64,000 nt of DNA from the NCBI GenBank assembly GCA_035299085.1, contig DATGXG010000025.1, forward strand, positions 1 through 64,000, in the 5' to 3' direction. The position numbers and the translations under genes are program-made. Positions 25,372-34,195 of this stretch are shown here, piece after piece. Every line of letters begins with the position of its first letter. Within the stretch, counting starts at the first letter, position 1. This DNA is from Bacteroidales bacterium (GTDB lineage Bacteria; Bacteroidota; Bacteroidia; Bacteroidales; UBA10428). The notes beneath the pieces are model-generated. The model was not told the DNA's origin, did no database searches, and saw only the letters and a list, made by a program, of their open reading frames with translations.

Positions 25372-27471
25372 TTATTGGCTATTATTCTTAATTATATTTT
25401 CCATTAACATTAAAATTCGGGTAATAAACTTATCTCCTTTATCAGATAATGAATACAAATCTTTTTGTAATTGACGGCTTGCTTCAAAATCTTGTTTAAT
25501 TAATCCTTTTTCATGAAGTTTATCAACTGTAGTCTTAGATGTAATAAAGCTTTTGTCAAAAGCTTTAGAAATTTTGGTAATACTAACAACTTTGTCTATT
25601 GTTTTTAGGTAATCAAGAACCTGAAATTCATAAAGAGTAATTTCTTTTAAATTTGAATCTTCAATTAGTTTCAATTTTGCTCTTATCTCTTCACTTGAAA
25701 TAGAAATCTCACATCTTATATCAAATATTCCCTCTTCGATACATTCAGGACATCTCATTTTAAATTTCTTTAATGTATCTAACATTGAGTAAGGAAATTC
25801 ATGACCCTTAGGACATTTAATCACTTGAGTTTTATTAAAATATTCTGTAATTAAGATATTCATATTGAACCTTGGGTGAGAAAAATACGTAAGAAGTTTT
25901 TCATTATAGGCTCTTTGGAAATTTAACCCATGCCTTTTGCACAAACCGTAATCAAAGGAGAAAATAATCGACAATCTACTATTTTTATCATAAACATTAT
26001 TATATGTCGTAATAAATCCATTTAGTTCAAGATTATCAAGTAAGTTTGAAATATCTTTATTTACAGTAAAATGATTAGTTGGCTTTCCTTTAATTTTACT
26101 CCTATTTAATGAAGAAGCATTTATCTTTTGTTTTTCAACTATTTTATTTAATAATTCAAACTGATGTTCATTTGAAATCTTATCATCAAATGGTTTTGTC
26201 ACAAAATGATTGGCAAGGAAATATTTCAGTGTAACATCAGAGTAATAGCGTTGAGCTGCATTTTCAATTGCTTCTCTACTTATTTTAGCATCATGAATCA
26301 AACAAGACTCATAGCAATATGATAAAATAAAACCGATTTTACGAGGATTGTTGAAAGATACACTAAAAAGCAAACTAAAAAGTTCGGTTTCATTCATAGT
26401 AAAAAATGATTCCCAATTATTATCAGGAAAGAAAATATTCAGTCTTCTTTTTAATAGCCTTTTTGTATAATCAAGGGCCAATGTTTCCATTTTAGAAATG
26501 TCAACTTCTTTTTCAAAAGTATAAAATGCATCAAAAAACTCTAATGATATTTCATCAATTTTGGAATTATCAAGTTTGCCATAGTAGAATCTATGAGGAT
26601 AAACTGCTATTTTAAACTTTACAAAATCCTCTGAATTATTATTCAATGGAGCAATAAAGTAATCCATAAAGATTTTTTGAGCATTTTCATCAATTTCAGA
26701 ATAATCATCTAAGAATATATAAAGATGATTTATTTCAAGAATTGTTTTTATTCGCATTAAATTATCAATCAGACACTTTTTAATATCCAAATAATTAATA
26801 AGACTTGATTCAAATTCTGTTTTTACTGAATGATTATTCTTTTTTTCGGATGAAACATCTAATTTAGGGCTCTCTGAAAGTGAAAAGCCTCCTTGTAATG
26901 TTTTTCCTCGACTATCTTCATTTGTTTGCTTAAAAGTAGTAACTAGCGAGCCGTCAACTTTCTTTATAACATCTTTAATTGAATTCTCTATTTCATTAAG
27001 CTCAATTGTTATCCTTTGTAATTGTTCATTATCAAATCCTAAAATTCTATTTAAAACAGTACTACCTATAAAATCATTTAGACGCATCTTTGTTTCTAAA
27101 ATTATTTCTTTAATCAAATTACTATAAAGCAGATATTTTTGAAGCTCTGAACTTATACCATCTGCGCCTTCTGGAAGGTCTGGCGAAGAATTTTCATATA
27201 AAGTTCTAACATCTATATATATCGAAATGCATTTTTTATTAGAAATTAAATCTTTTTGTGATTTTTGAAAGATTGTAGATTTACCCGTACCTTTTCTCCC
27301 AACTAGAATGGTTGTTCGTGGTAAATTTAATTTGTTTAAAATCCCATCCTTAGGCAATAAATCTGTATAGATATCATCTATAGTTTTGTCTTCTACAAAA
27401 TCTTCAATTCTTGTCTTTCTAACTAATTTTAGTGATTCGGCAAGTTTCAAAAATTGATTTTTCTCTGTCAT
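25372..27471 (-). CDS. large P-loop ATPase with zinc-finger and winged-helix C-terminus
   Basis: The 699-residue protein has a Walker A motif GRKGTGKSTIF at about residues 58-68 and a Walker B-like LYIFLDDYSEI near 256-266, as in STAND/AAA-type ATPases; it may belong to the Sll1717 family of P-loop ATPases. Around residues 570-592 there is a treble-clef-like zinc motif (CPKGH ... CPEC). The last ~80 residues form a winged helix (ISKAFDKSFITSKTTVDKLHEKGLI). It is the upstream partner of the TIGR02391 protein. A sensor/regulator ATPase plus effector pair is a plausible reading. Confidence 0.65.
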   Translation of the reverse strand: MTEKNQFLKLAESLKLVRKTRIEDFVEDKTIDDIYTDLLPKDGILNKLNLPRTTILVGRKGTGKSTIFQKSQKDLISNKKCISIYIDVRTLYENSSPDLPEGADGISSELQKYLLYSNLIKEIILETKMRLNDFIGSTVLNRILGFDNEQLQRITIELNEIENSIKDVIKKVDGSLVTTFKQTNEDSRGKTLQGGFSLSESPKLDVSSEKKNNHSVKTEFESSLINYLDIKKCLIDNLMRIKTILEINHLYIFLDDYSEIDENAQKIFMDYFIAPLNNNSEDFVKFKIAVYPHRFYYGKLDNSKIDEISLEFFDAFYTFEKEVDISKMETLALDYTKRLLKRRLNIFFPDNNWESFFTMNETELFSLLFSVSFNNPRKIGFILSYCYESCLIHDAKISREAIENAAQRYYSDVTLKYFLANHFVTKPFDDKISNEHQFELLNKIVEKQKINASSLNRSKIKGKPTNHFTVNKDISNLLDNLELNGFITTYNNVYDKNSRLSIIFSFDYGLCKRHGLNFQRAYNEKLLTYFSHPRFNMNILITEYFNKTQVIKCPKGHEFPYSMLDTLKKFKMRCPECIEEGIFDIRCEISISSEEIRAKLKLIEDSNLKEITLYEFQVLDYLKTIDKVVSITKISKAFDKSFITSKTTVDKLHEKGLIKQDFEASRQLQKDLYSLSDKGDKFITRILMLMENIIKNNSQ

Positions 27472-27641
27472 AATTCATTTATATTTATTAAATATATTAG
27501 ATTTTAAAATAATCACTAAAAATCGCCGATATATGCTGCTTCCGTTTAATCGCGTACCTATTATTGATACTAAGTGAGCTAACAATAACACTCGTATTAC
27601 CTATCAATTGCGTATGACCTCATCATGTGCTTAAAACTTCT

Positions 27642-28892
27642 TTATTTTTTCGTAAGGGGTAAAATAGATTTTAGTAATTTTTCAAATCCATTTAAAGAAA
27701 GTTCCTCTTGATTATCATTTTTATCTTCATAAATATCATAATGATTTCCAAAGTATTTTTCAACTAATTTTGATTTTATCTCTCTTTTCTGATCATCTGT
27801 ATGCATCTCTATAAATGGAGTCAATGATGCTAACTCTAGTTCTAGTTTTCGATTTATAGTTTCAAGTTTCCTGTGTTTGCTTGATTCCCTAGCAGCATAT
27901 GTTGCGGGATAAGAAAGTGCAGCGGCTGCAATTATTCGAATAATGGACTTTATCCAATCATAGTTTGCTGAACTGACATCCCAAATTGCATAGATCAACA
28001 ATCCAGACAAAATTGTCATAAATACAATCGCTAATATTCGCCAAAAATTAGCTTGAGTTCTATGTTGATTTGCAATATTTTGATAATTTCCTGTAACACC
28101 TACATTACCAATTACATTAACTAATTTTTTTGCTTCTTCTAGTTTTATTCTAATGTTTTCTACCATATTCGTGGTATCCTTGTCAATTTTTTGAATTTTT
28201 AATTCAACCTTGCTTTTTAAATCTTCTCTATCTTGTGCAATTTCCTTTTTAAATACATCTCGATCAGTATTTATTTCTGTTCTATAGCTTTTCCGATCAT
28301 TCTCAAAATTTTGATTGGCTGTGTTTTTTATATTTTCATAATTAGTTTGGAAAGTACTTATTAAATTATTAATCTCATTTGTTTTCGAAGTTAGTATTTC
28401 AGAAATTTTATTTATCTCATTTTGTTTGCTTAATAGATTGTCCTGAATAATTTTTAATTCCTCTTTTAGCTTTATATTTTCATTTTCTACTTCAGACAGC
28501 TTTGATTTTACTATACTCTCAAAACTTAAAATACTTTTAGTGAAATTAAATTCACTTTTTGAGAATGGTAATGGCACATTTCTAATTCTAGTCAACGCTG
28601 AAATAAAATTATTTTCAGCATTATTTAAGTGTCCAATATTATTGTTGCCCAAGAAAGTATTAATTTGATTCAAACCATTCTGCATTTCAGATGAAATATT
28701 ATTCAATTCTGAAATCTGTAAAAGGACAGGGATTGTAATTTTTAATCTGTCGTTGATGAATTTTACAGCCGATTGAAAGAAGTTTAATTTTTCCAATTCA
28801 ATTTTTGACTTTACCTCATCTTGAGATAATCTTTCTGTTAATTGCCCAATTAATGTGAAAATTGGATGGTTTTCAAATTCTGATAGTATCAT
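27642..28892 (-). CDS. coiled-coil protein with two membrane segments, unknown function
   Basis: The 416-residue protein has a helical N-terminal domain, a long coiled coil at about residues 125-260 rich in E, K, N and I, two membrane helices at about 283-304 (FWRILAIVFMTILSG) and 315-335 (SIIRIIAAAALSYPATYAA), and a short helical tail. The short motif NVGVTGNYQ before the first helix recalls proteins seen near phage-defence genes, but I recognise no named family. It is on the same strand as the ATPase gene, 170 bp upstream of it. Confidence 0.6.
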   Translation of the reverse strand: MILSEFENHPIFTLIGQLTERLSQDEVKSKIELEKLNFFQSAVKFINDRLKITIPVLLQISELNNISSEMQNGLNQINTFLGNNNIGHLNNAENNFISALTRIRNVPLPFSKSEFNFTKSILSFESIVKSKLSEVENENIKLKEELKIIQDNLLSKQNEINKISEILTSKTNEINNLISTFQTNYENIKNTANQNFENDRKSYRTEINTDRDVFKKEIAQDREDLKSKVELKIQKIDKDTTNMVENIRIKLEEAKKLVNVIGNVGVTGNYQNIANQHRTQANFWRILAIVFMTILSGLLIYAIWDVSSANYDWIKSIIRIIAAAALSYPATYAARESSKHRKLETINRKLELELASLTPFIEMHTDDQKREIKSKLVEKYFGNHYDIYEDKNDNQEELSLNGFEKLLKSILPLTKK

Positions 28893-29048
28893 AGTAGGAG
28901 GTTTTATTAGTTTATGTTTAGTGTTTTTGTGTATGAGCCGTTGCGTTGTCAGTACTCCTTTGTGATCAAGTAAGTTTAAATGACCCAGGTAAACACATAT
29001 GCGTAATAAGCAATAGCATATACATTTTGTCGCACATCATTAATTTTT

Positions 29049-29728
29049 TTACTTATTTTTTAGTTTAATTACTTCCATATTATTAAGGAATTCTTCCGTG
29101 TCTAGAAAATAGTTAGGAAATGCACTTTGTAATTCATTTATAGATTCTGTTGAAACTAGTACAACTTGAAAATTAGTTTTACCTGCATTTTCTCTTTCAA
29201 GTATTGTATATTCTTGATTAGCTTGTGCGAATCCTTCTAAAGGATAGCTACTAATATTTACCAATCTATTTTCAATATCTAATTTTAACAAATGATAGAC
29301 ATCTTTTGTACTTCTTCTTTCGATTATATGCTTTGCTGCAACATCAAAAGCACTAAGATTCGGTTCCACATTAATATAATTGTACTCATATACCGTTTTA
29401 ATGAATGTGCTCTTATTCCAGCAATATCTTGCATTGTTGTCAATTGCATCTGGGGGAATCTTTTCAGTTTAGCGATAATTGAAGGACTCCTTTTTAAGCG
29501 CTGTACTACAGTTGCATTTTTATTAATTTTATTTACTTCTGAAAGAACAATATTGAAGAACTCATTTATTACTTTACCGTGAATAGTACGCCAATATGTT
29601 AAAGTATTTTCAGCTGATTCTATTTCCTCTTTTGAATGGCTTTCTTGCTCCTTAAGGATTTTACCAGCTCTTTTAATTTGAGTGCGTGTCACTATTATAT
29701 TTCTTTTAATAGTGTAGTACAGACGCAT
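29049..29728 (-). pseudogene. decayed RelA/SpoT-domain protein (core deleted and frame shifted)
   Basis: Two overlapping minus-strand frames are pieces of one protein. The first (29324-29728) begins a RelA/SpoT-type synthetase: RLKRSPSIIAKLKRFPQM, then TTMQDIAGIRA. The second (29049-29369, readable from about 29410 as FIKTVYEYNYINVEPNLSAF) carries the C-terminal part ending STESINELQSAFPNYFLDTEEF. Right after DIAGIRA the frame changes and the ~100-150 residues that should hold the GYR-x-x-H and EIQ-x-R-T motifs are missing, so there is an internal deletion with a frameshift. The gene cannot make (p)ppGpp. In an accessory island such genes are often toxins of toxin-antitoxin or defence systems. 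Confidence 0.75.
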
Positions 29729-30041
29729 TTAATTGGATGAAAAGTTCGCCTACATGTGTATAGGGACTTATTAAATGATAGTTTCCATTTCTGGTTTATT
29801 AATTTCCGGATATTACAATGCCTATCAGTCACATGATTCCCTCTATCATTTACCTGAATATCCTTCTTCGAATGGACTGGTGGTGTTGTAATTGGCATTG
29901 AAAGGTAGTAAAAAAACAGGTTCATTAGTGAAATTTTTAAATGAAAAATTTTTTTAATGGATATAAACAGGCCATAAAGGGGACTGAAAAGCGCCCTTTA
30001 GGCCTTACTTTAACACCCTCGGATAAAGTACTGGGTACTAT
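29729..30041. other. intergenic region, no gene supported
   Basis: AT-rich gap between the island and the membrane protein/regulator pair. A short minus-strand reading frame at 29695-29925 has no recognisable composition or motif. A stretch at 29995-30030 holds ACACCCTCGG, which resembles the core of the conserved element that begins at 30042. Confidence 0.4.
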
Positions 30042-30090
30042 TTAATACCGACAGGAGGTAAAAAGTAACCCTCGGTTGAAAAATATTTTT
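30042..30090 (+). promoter_or_regulatory. conserved upstream element, copy 1 (TTAATACC-N10-AAAAAGTAACCCTC)
   Basis: This 49-nt stretch aligns without gaps to 42975-43023 and to the minus strand of 57317-57269. Invariant parts are TTAATACC, a 10-nt partly conserved spacer, AAAAAGTAACCCTC, and a following A/T-rich block ending in ATTTTT here. It lies 80 bp upstream of the ATG at 30171 on the same strand. Confidence 0.65.
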
Positions 30091-30101
30091 ATAGTTTCCT
30101 A

Positions 30102-30129
30102 TTTGGGTAATACACTTTTTCTATATTTG
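30102..30129 (+). promoter_or_regulatory. possible Bacteroidota promoter for 30171
   Basis: TTTG at 30102-30105 and TATATTTG at 30122-30129 fit the Bacteroidota -33/-7 consensus (TTTG, TAnnTTTG), with a spacer of 16 nt, slightly short. The -7 box overlaps the palindrome at 30127-30146. Confidence 0.45.
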
Positions 30130-30146
30130 TAACCTATAGGTTACAA
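30127..30146. promoter_or_regulatory. perfect 20-bp palindrome, probable operator
   Basis: TTGTAACCTATAGGTTACAA is a perfect palindrome overlapping the start of transcription expected from the promoter at 30102-30129, 24 bp before the ATG at 30171. The operon downstream encodes an XRE-type regulator, so autoregulation at this site is the simplest reading. Confidence 0.65.
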
Positions 30147-30170
30147 TTAAAAACTAAAACTCACTTACCC

Positions 30171-30632
30171 ATGACAACACCAACCATTGATCAACTCGAT
30201 TCAAGGCGTTACAGCCTTTTTCTTTACATCACGGTTTGCTGGACGATTTGGTTCGGCATATTTGTGTTTAATGAACTGATAACGGATAGAAGTTTCGTTA
30301 TGGACCTGATCCAGGGAATTATCGGTTCAGTATCCTTCTTTTTTTTGGTTCTTGTTTTTATTAATTATTGGAGGCTATCCAGTAAGATCAGAAACAGCCG
30401 GTTGAATGAAGCGGTAAACAATGAGTTATATGAGGTGAATAAATTCAAATCCCTGGCCAGGGGATTCTGGAGCCTTTTAATTTGTTTGGCTCTGTTCCTG
30501 GGATTGTCTTACTTCTTTACTATCTCTGCAAAACTGGTATGCATAGTTACTATTTATGCCGGGGTATTATCCACTCTGATTTCTGCTTTGATCTATAACA
30601 GGGAAGGCCATGACGACGGTATTGACCAATAG
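30171..30632 (+). CDS. four-helix membrane protein paired with an XRE regulator
   Basis: The 153-residue protein has four predicted membrane helices (about residues 16-34, 48-66, 98-115 and 121-141) joined by a charged loop. Such small membrane proteins are often encoded directly upstream of a short XRE-type regulator in Bacteroidota and Firmicutes; their role is not established. Its 3' end overlaps the regulator gene by 23 bp, implying translational coupling. Confidence 0.7.
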   Translation: MTTPTIDQLDSRRYSLFLYITVCWTIWFGIFVFNELITDRSFVMDLIQGIIGSVSFFFLVLVFINYWRLSSKIRNSRLNEAVNNELYEVNKFKSLARGFWSLLICLALFLGLSYFFTISAKLVCIVTIYAGVLSTLISALIYNREGHDDGIDQ

Positions 30633-30825
30633 GATCAAAGAGTTCCGGACAAACCACAATATAACCCAGGAAGAACTTGCGGTGCAGGTGAAAGTCACGC
30701 GGAAAACCATCAATACAATCGAAAACGGAAGGTTTGTGCCGTCGGTTATTCTGGCCATAAAGGTGGCGAAGTATTTTGGTGTTCCGGTGGAGGAAGTGTT
30801 TTTGGTATCGGAAGAATTTGTTTGA
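30610..30825 (+). CDS. short XRE-family helix-turn-helix regulator
   Basis: The 71-residue protein is almost only a HTH domain: NRIKEFRTNHNITQEELAVQVKVTRKTINTIENGRFVPS with the XRE recognition helix (VTRKTINTIE), followed by the conserved IALKVAKYFGVPVEEVF-type ending (AIKVAKYFGVPVEEVF). It is the YozG-like group that controls its own operon together with a membrane protein. The likely site is the palindrome at 30127-30146. Confidence 0.88.
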   Translation: MTTVLTNRIKEFRTNHNITQEELAVQVKVTRKTINTIENGRFVPSVILAIKVAKYFGVPVEEVFLVSEEFV

Positions 30826-30830
30826 TTGGT

Positions 30831-30885
30831 TTCAAGGTTGTTTCAAAGTGGTTCCAAAGTTGTTTCAAAGTTGTTTCATGTTGTT
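30831..30885. repeat. GTTTCAAGG array, left half
   Basis: Five GTTTCAA or GTTCCAA units at 10-12 bp spacing begin 5 bp after the regulator stop codon. Confidence 0.75.
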
Positions 30886-30921
30886 TTGCATAGAGGGTGA
30901 ATAAATCGTTGTGATTTATAT

Positions 30922-31117
30922 AATCTCTCGCCCTTTCAGGGCTGATTTATGTAAAAATCACAATTACACAGGGTTCCACCCTGTACTGGAGTCTGTCGCC
31001 CTTTCAGGGCTATTTGTGAAACGAGTCACCCTGAAAGGGTGATATATACCAGCACAGGGTGGAAACCCTGTGTTAAATGAACCTATTTTACCCATCAGCC
31101 CTGAAAGGGCGCAAGAT
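30922..31117. repeat. ~196-bp fold-back element with CCCTTTCAGGG palindromes
   Basis: The left half carries GCCCTTTCAGGGC, ACACAGGGTTCCACCCTGT and a second GCCCTTTCAGGGC. The right half carries their near reverse complements in reverse order (ACCCTGAAAGGGT, CACAGGGTGGAAACCCTGTGT, GCCCTGAAAGGGC). Each part is itself a palindrome, so both small hairpins and one long fold-back are possible. No coding frame. Confidence 0.8.
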
Positions 31118-31196
31118 TAAGCAAAAAGTGAAACGACCTGGTTATTGACAGTTACAGTCTGAGTCTTAGGAATCCACCCAGGTAAAAAGAGCCACC

Positions 31197-31544
31197 AATC
31201 CTTTGCGATAAAACAATTTTATTATTTCGTTCAGACGAAGTCGGAGACTTCGCCTAGCTTTTTTGAAATACCAATAAATAAATTAACCGCAAAGAACACG
31301 AAGAGCGCGAAGAACACAAAGGGCTTAAAATGTTGTTTGAGCAGAAGGCAACTATGTTGCATCGCCCTCAAACCGAAGGTTTGAGCCTTTGTGTTCTTTG
31401 CGTAATACCGCAGGTATTCTTAAAAACATGTTGGAGCGTAGCACTGCGTATGCAGAACCACCTATGCAATTCATAGCTAACTAATCCTTTGCGATAAAAT
31501 ATTTTTTGATTTCGTTCAGACGAAGTCGGAGACTTCGCCCAGCG
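31197..31544. repeat. region flanked by ~60-bp direct repeats with ACGAAGTCGGAGACTTCG hairpin
   Basis: Copies at 31197-31259 and 31483-31544 share AATCCTTTGCGATAAAA, a T-rich spacer, and the hairpin CAGACGAAGTCGGAGACTTCGCC. Between them lies a fold-back pair: AACCGCAAAGAACACGAAG ... AACACAAAGGGC (31280-31325) and CAAACCGAAGGTTTGAGCC plus TTTGTGTTCTTTGCG (31370-31405). No gene is seen from 30826 to 31566. Confidence 0.75.
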
Positions 31545-31566
31545 TCTTTAGGAAAATACCAAAGTA

Positions 31567-32806
31567 CTAATATCTTATTGCAGAAATTTTTATAATAATA
31601 GGATTACCAGCTGCGTCAAAATTCTCCATTAATGTATTTAATCGGGCATGAGCCTCTTTGTCACGTATAGTGTCTTTTGCCGTTTCAAGACTCTTCATAT
31701 AATCATAAAAATCAAATGCATTTACCCAGGAATACATTTCGCCTGAAATTAGTTCTATATATGAAGGCCAAAAGGGCATTCCGCCGTCAATGTCATTTAT
31801 AAAGCCGAAACCGTTCTCGCCGTTTAAGAGCGTCAATGTGCATTTTTGCTTATTATATAAGGCTGCAACATTTTGATCATGCAAAATCATTATTTTACCA
31901 AACACTTTCACTAATGATTCTTTACCATAATTAAAAGGATAATGATTGTTAAAATTGAAATTCAGAAAAAGAAAAGAATCTGATTCCATTACATCAAACA
32001 GGGTAATATATTTTAAGCTGGCTTTTGAATATTCCTGCAATGTATTGTCAAAGGTTTTATATGGCATTTTATAATCACCAAGGTCTATTCTGAAATAGGG
32101 TATCGAATTCAGCGTACTGTCAATGAGATAAATTGTATCATTTACACCGTCCTTGAAAAGAAAATGACTTTTTGCCGGTACTAATTTTCCTCTTTCTGCC
32201 CCGGAATAGAAATGTTCCCGCTTTATATATGAAATCCTGTTTGATGTACTATCTATTAAAATACCCCTGTCATCAAAGTAATACAGCCTTACTTTTTCCT
32301 TTCCTGTCCGGATATTTATAATTGAGCAATACACATTTCCAAATATCGCTGTGGCATCATAATCTGCAACATCCGGGATAGAAAATGATTTTATGTACCT
32401 ACCATTTGTTCCATAAACCTGGATATTTTTATTTGGTGATAAAAAGATCCACTTGTTCTCAGGATCAACTGAAACAAGTCCGACCGATGCATATTCTCCC
32501 GGACCATTCCCTTTTCTTCCTATATCATTAAAGGTAATTTCCGTATTTATCATACACTTTACAAAAATCATATCCGTAAATGATTAAGGTATCGTTTAAC
32601 TCGAATAGGCCTCGTATTTCTCCCAGAAGTCCGCCACCTTCTGTTTTCAGAGGAATGTATTCAATTCTATCAGCAATTGAGGATAGAGGTATATCCTTAA
32701 TGTTATGTATGTTTTTTACGAGATCGATTGTCAGCAAATTATCCTGGTGTGGGTTTGGATTGCAGGCAAGGATTGTCAGGGTCAGGAGGATGGGTAGGAG
32801 ACGCAC
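31567..32806 (-). pseudogene. 6-bladed beta-propeller lipoprotein with a one-base frameshift
   Basis: The N-terminal frame (GTG at 32806; lipoprotein signal MRLLPILLTLTILAC) reads through IPLKTEGGG to KVYDKYGNYL and then stops. The next frame, ending at 31567, continues in register as NDIGRKGNGPGEYASVGLV and runs to the family tail (AAGNPIIIKIS). Removing one T from the TTT run at about 32529-32531 joins them as GNYLNDIGRKGNGPGEY, exactly the family pattern. Total length would be 412-413 residues. It is either a sequencing slip in a homopolymer or a real inactivating indel. Confidence 0.8.
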
Positions 32807-32817
32807 GGGTTATTTAG

Positions 32818-32945
32818 TTTGAAATGAAATCGTTTGAAAACGTTTGAAATCGTTTGAAAAAGAGTTTGATATTATTTCATGTGGTTTCATTTGGTTCCAA
32901 AATGGTTCAAATAGTTCCAAGGTTTATTTCAAAGTTGTTTCACAA
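32818..32945. repeat. TTTGAAA/GTTTCA/GTTCCA array
   Basis: Four CGTTTGAAA(T/A) units followed by GTTTCA, GTTCCAA and GTTTCAC units. It contains a variant family (AAATCGTTTG) also seen at 43736-43866. Confidence 0.7.
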
Positions 32946-32949
32946 TTGT

Positions 32950-34059
32950 TTATTTAAACTTTATTAAGAAAACTACCGGATTACTGCTTTCACTTATATT
33001 ATCAATTTTCCCTTCAATCTCATAACCTTCCTTAAAAAAGTAAAATATTCCGTTTTTCAAATCAACCGGTCTTAGCACTACTCGGCCTGTTCCATAAAGA
33101 TCATCAATAAAACCGTTGATCATGTTATAAGTTATTTTATTTTCCAAGTCATGACATAAGTAATAGTGGTTGTTATTATAGAAATAATTGGCAAAAACAT
33201 ATTTACTGGTCCGGTAGATTTTTGATATCTCAATATTTGTGGCTTCAAGGTTTAAAAGTAACTTGTTTTCTAAAGCCAGGCGCTTTGAAAAATCTAACCT
33301 TAAAATGGGTATTAATTTAGATTTCTCAAATTTGTATAATGTGTCTCTAAGAAATTTCTCATGACATATAATTGGATAATAAAAGAAAGTGTCAGTTTTA
33401 AGAAACGAAAAATCCGCAGAGTGATTTATTTTATCTACCAGATTATTGGAAAGGATGACATTTTTTATTATTTGAGTGCTGTCTATAATTTGAAGATCAC
33501 TATTGTATTTGAATAATCTGGTGTAATTTAAGAATTTACCGTCACTTAAACGGATACCTGTTTCGCGATATAAAGCCCACAAAGATTCATTCTGGAAATT
33601 CAAATATATTATATCCACATTCACATTGTTCCTTTGAATTGGAAGAGATTTTATGAGTTTTCCATTGTAATCAAACCTCAATATTGCTGAATACGTAGAT
33701 AAATAAATAGTTTCAGAAATTGTATCAATTGTAACTGCATTAATAAGTTGATATTCTGCCGGACCATGCCCAATTTTCCCTATTTGCCTTAAATAATCAC
33801 CTGAACAATTAAAAAGGATAACCTTTTGCCAATTATAAAACAATAAATAATCTCTTGTCTTAATCAGTTGGTAGTTCCCGTCAATCAGGCTGGAATCTGC
33901 TGTTTCTAATTTTATTAAACCCTGTTTATCAAAAAGGCTGGATAGATAAAGTTCGTGAGTTTTATCAGCATCTATTTCTATTGTATGAAGCGCAGTATTT
34001 TTTTCATACTGACACGAAAGGATACCAAAAAAAGCAAATACAATAATAATTGCTTTCAT
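32950..34059 (-). CDS. 6-bladed beta-propeller lipoprotein
   Basis: The 369-residue protein has a lipoprotein signal (MKAIIIVFAFFGILSC). Marks are LIKLETADSSLIDG near residue 50, GKIGHGPAEYQLINAVTID at about 93-111, the DTLYKFEKSKLIPILRLDF strand that also occurs in the 17614 and 18996 proteins, and the SESSNPVVFLIKFK tail. It is therefore closest to the efflux-locus copies. It is the only intact gene between two broken propeller genes. Function unknown. Confidence 0.82.
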   Translation of the reverse strand: MKAIIIVFAFFGILSCQYEKNTALHTIEIDADKTHELYLSSLFDKQGLIKLETADSSLIDGNYQLIKTRDYLLFYNWQKVILFNCSGDYLRQIGKIGHGPAEYQLINAVTIDTISETIYLSTYSAILRFDYNGKLIKSLPIQRNNVNVDIIYLNFQNESLWALYRETGIRLSDGKFLNYTRLFKYNSDLQIIDSTQIIKNVILSNNLVDKINHSADFSFLKTDTFFYYPIICHEKFLRDTLYKFEKSKLIPILRLDFSKRLALENKLLLNLEATNIEISKIYRTSKYVFANYFYNNNHYYLCHDLENKITYNMINGFIDDLYGTGRVVLRPVDLKNGIFYFFKEGYEIEGKIDNISESSNPVVFLIKFK

Positions 34060-34071
34060 ATAAAATGATCT

Positions 34072-34185
34072 CTATTTCTTAAGGGGTATGATCATTAAAA
34101 CAGGATTTTCTTCGACATCTATACTAGCTAATTTATTTGAATCAACGCAAGCAATACAAACAGCAACAAGAGTTTGAGCATGGGA
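34072..34185 (-). pseudogene. 3' fragment of a propeller gene
   Basis: A minus-strand frame of 37 codons ending at the TAG at 34072-34074 reads ...KLASIDVEENPVLMIIPLKK. That is the conserved E-E-NPV tail with its hydrophobic end. There is no start codon or upstream body: the frame meets a stop codon just above 34185, where the next broken gene ends. It appears to be the leftover end of a deleted propeller gene. Confidence 0.65.
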
Positions 34186-34195
34186 TGTTTATATT

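Noticed and set aside
29695..29925. 76-codon minus-strand frame upstream of the RelA/SpoT remnant
   Set aside because: No recognisable motif, unusual Cys/His content without spacing of a zinc site, and it overlaps the remnant's start.
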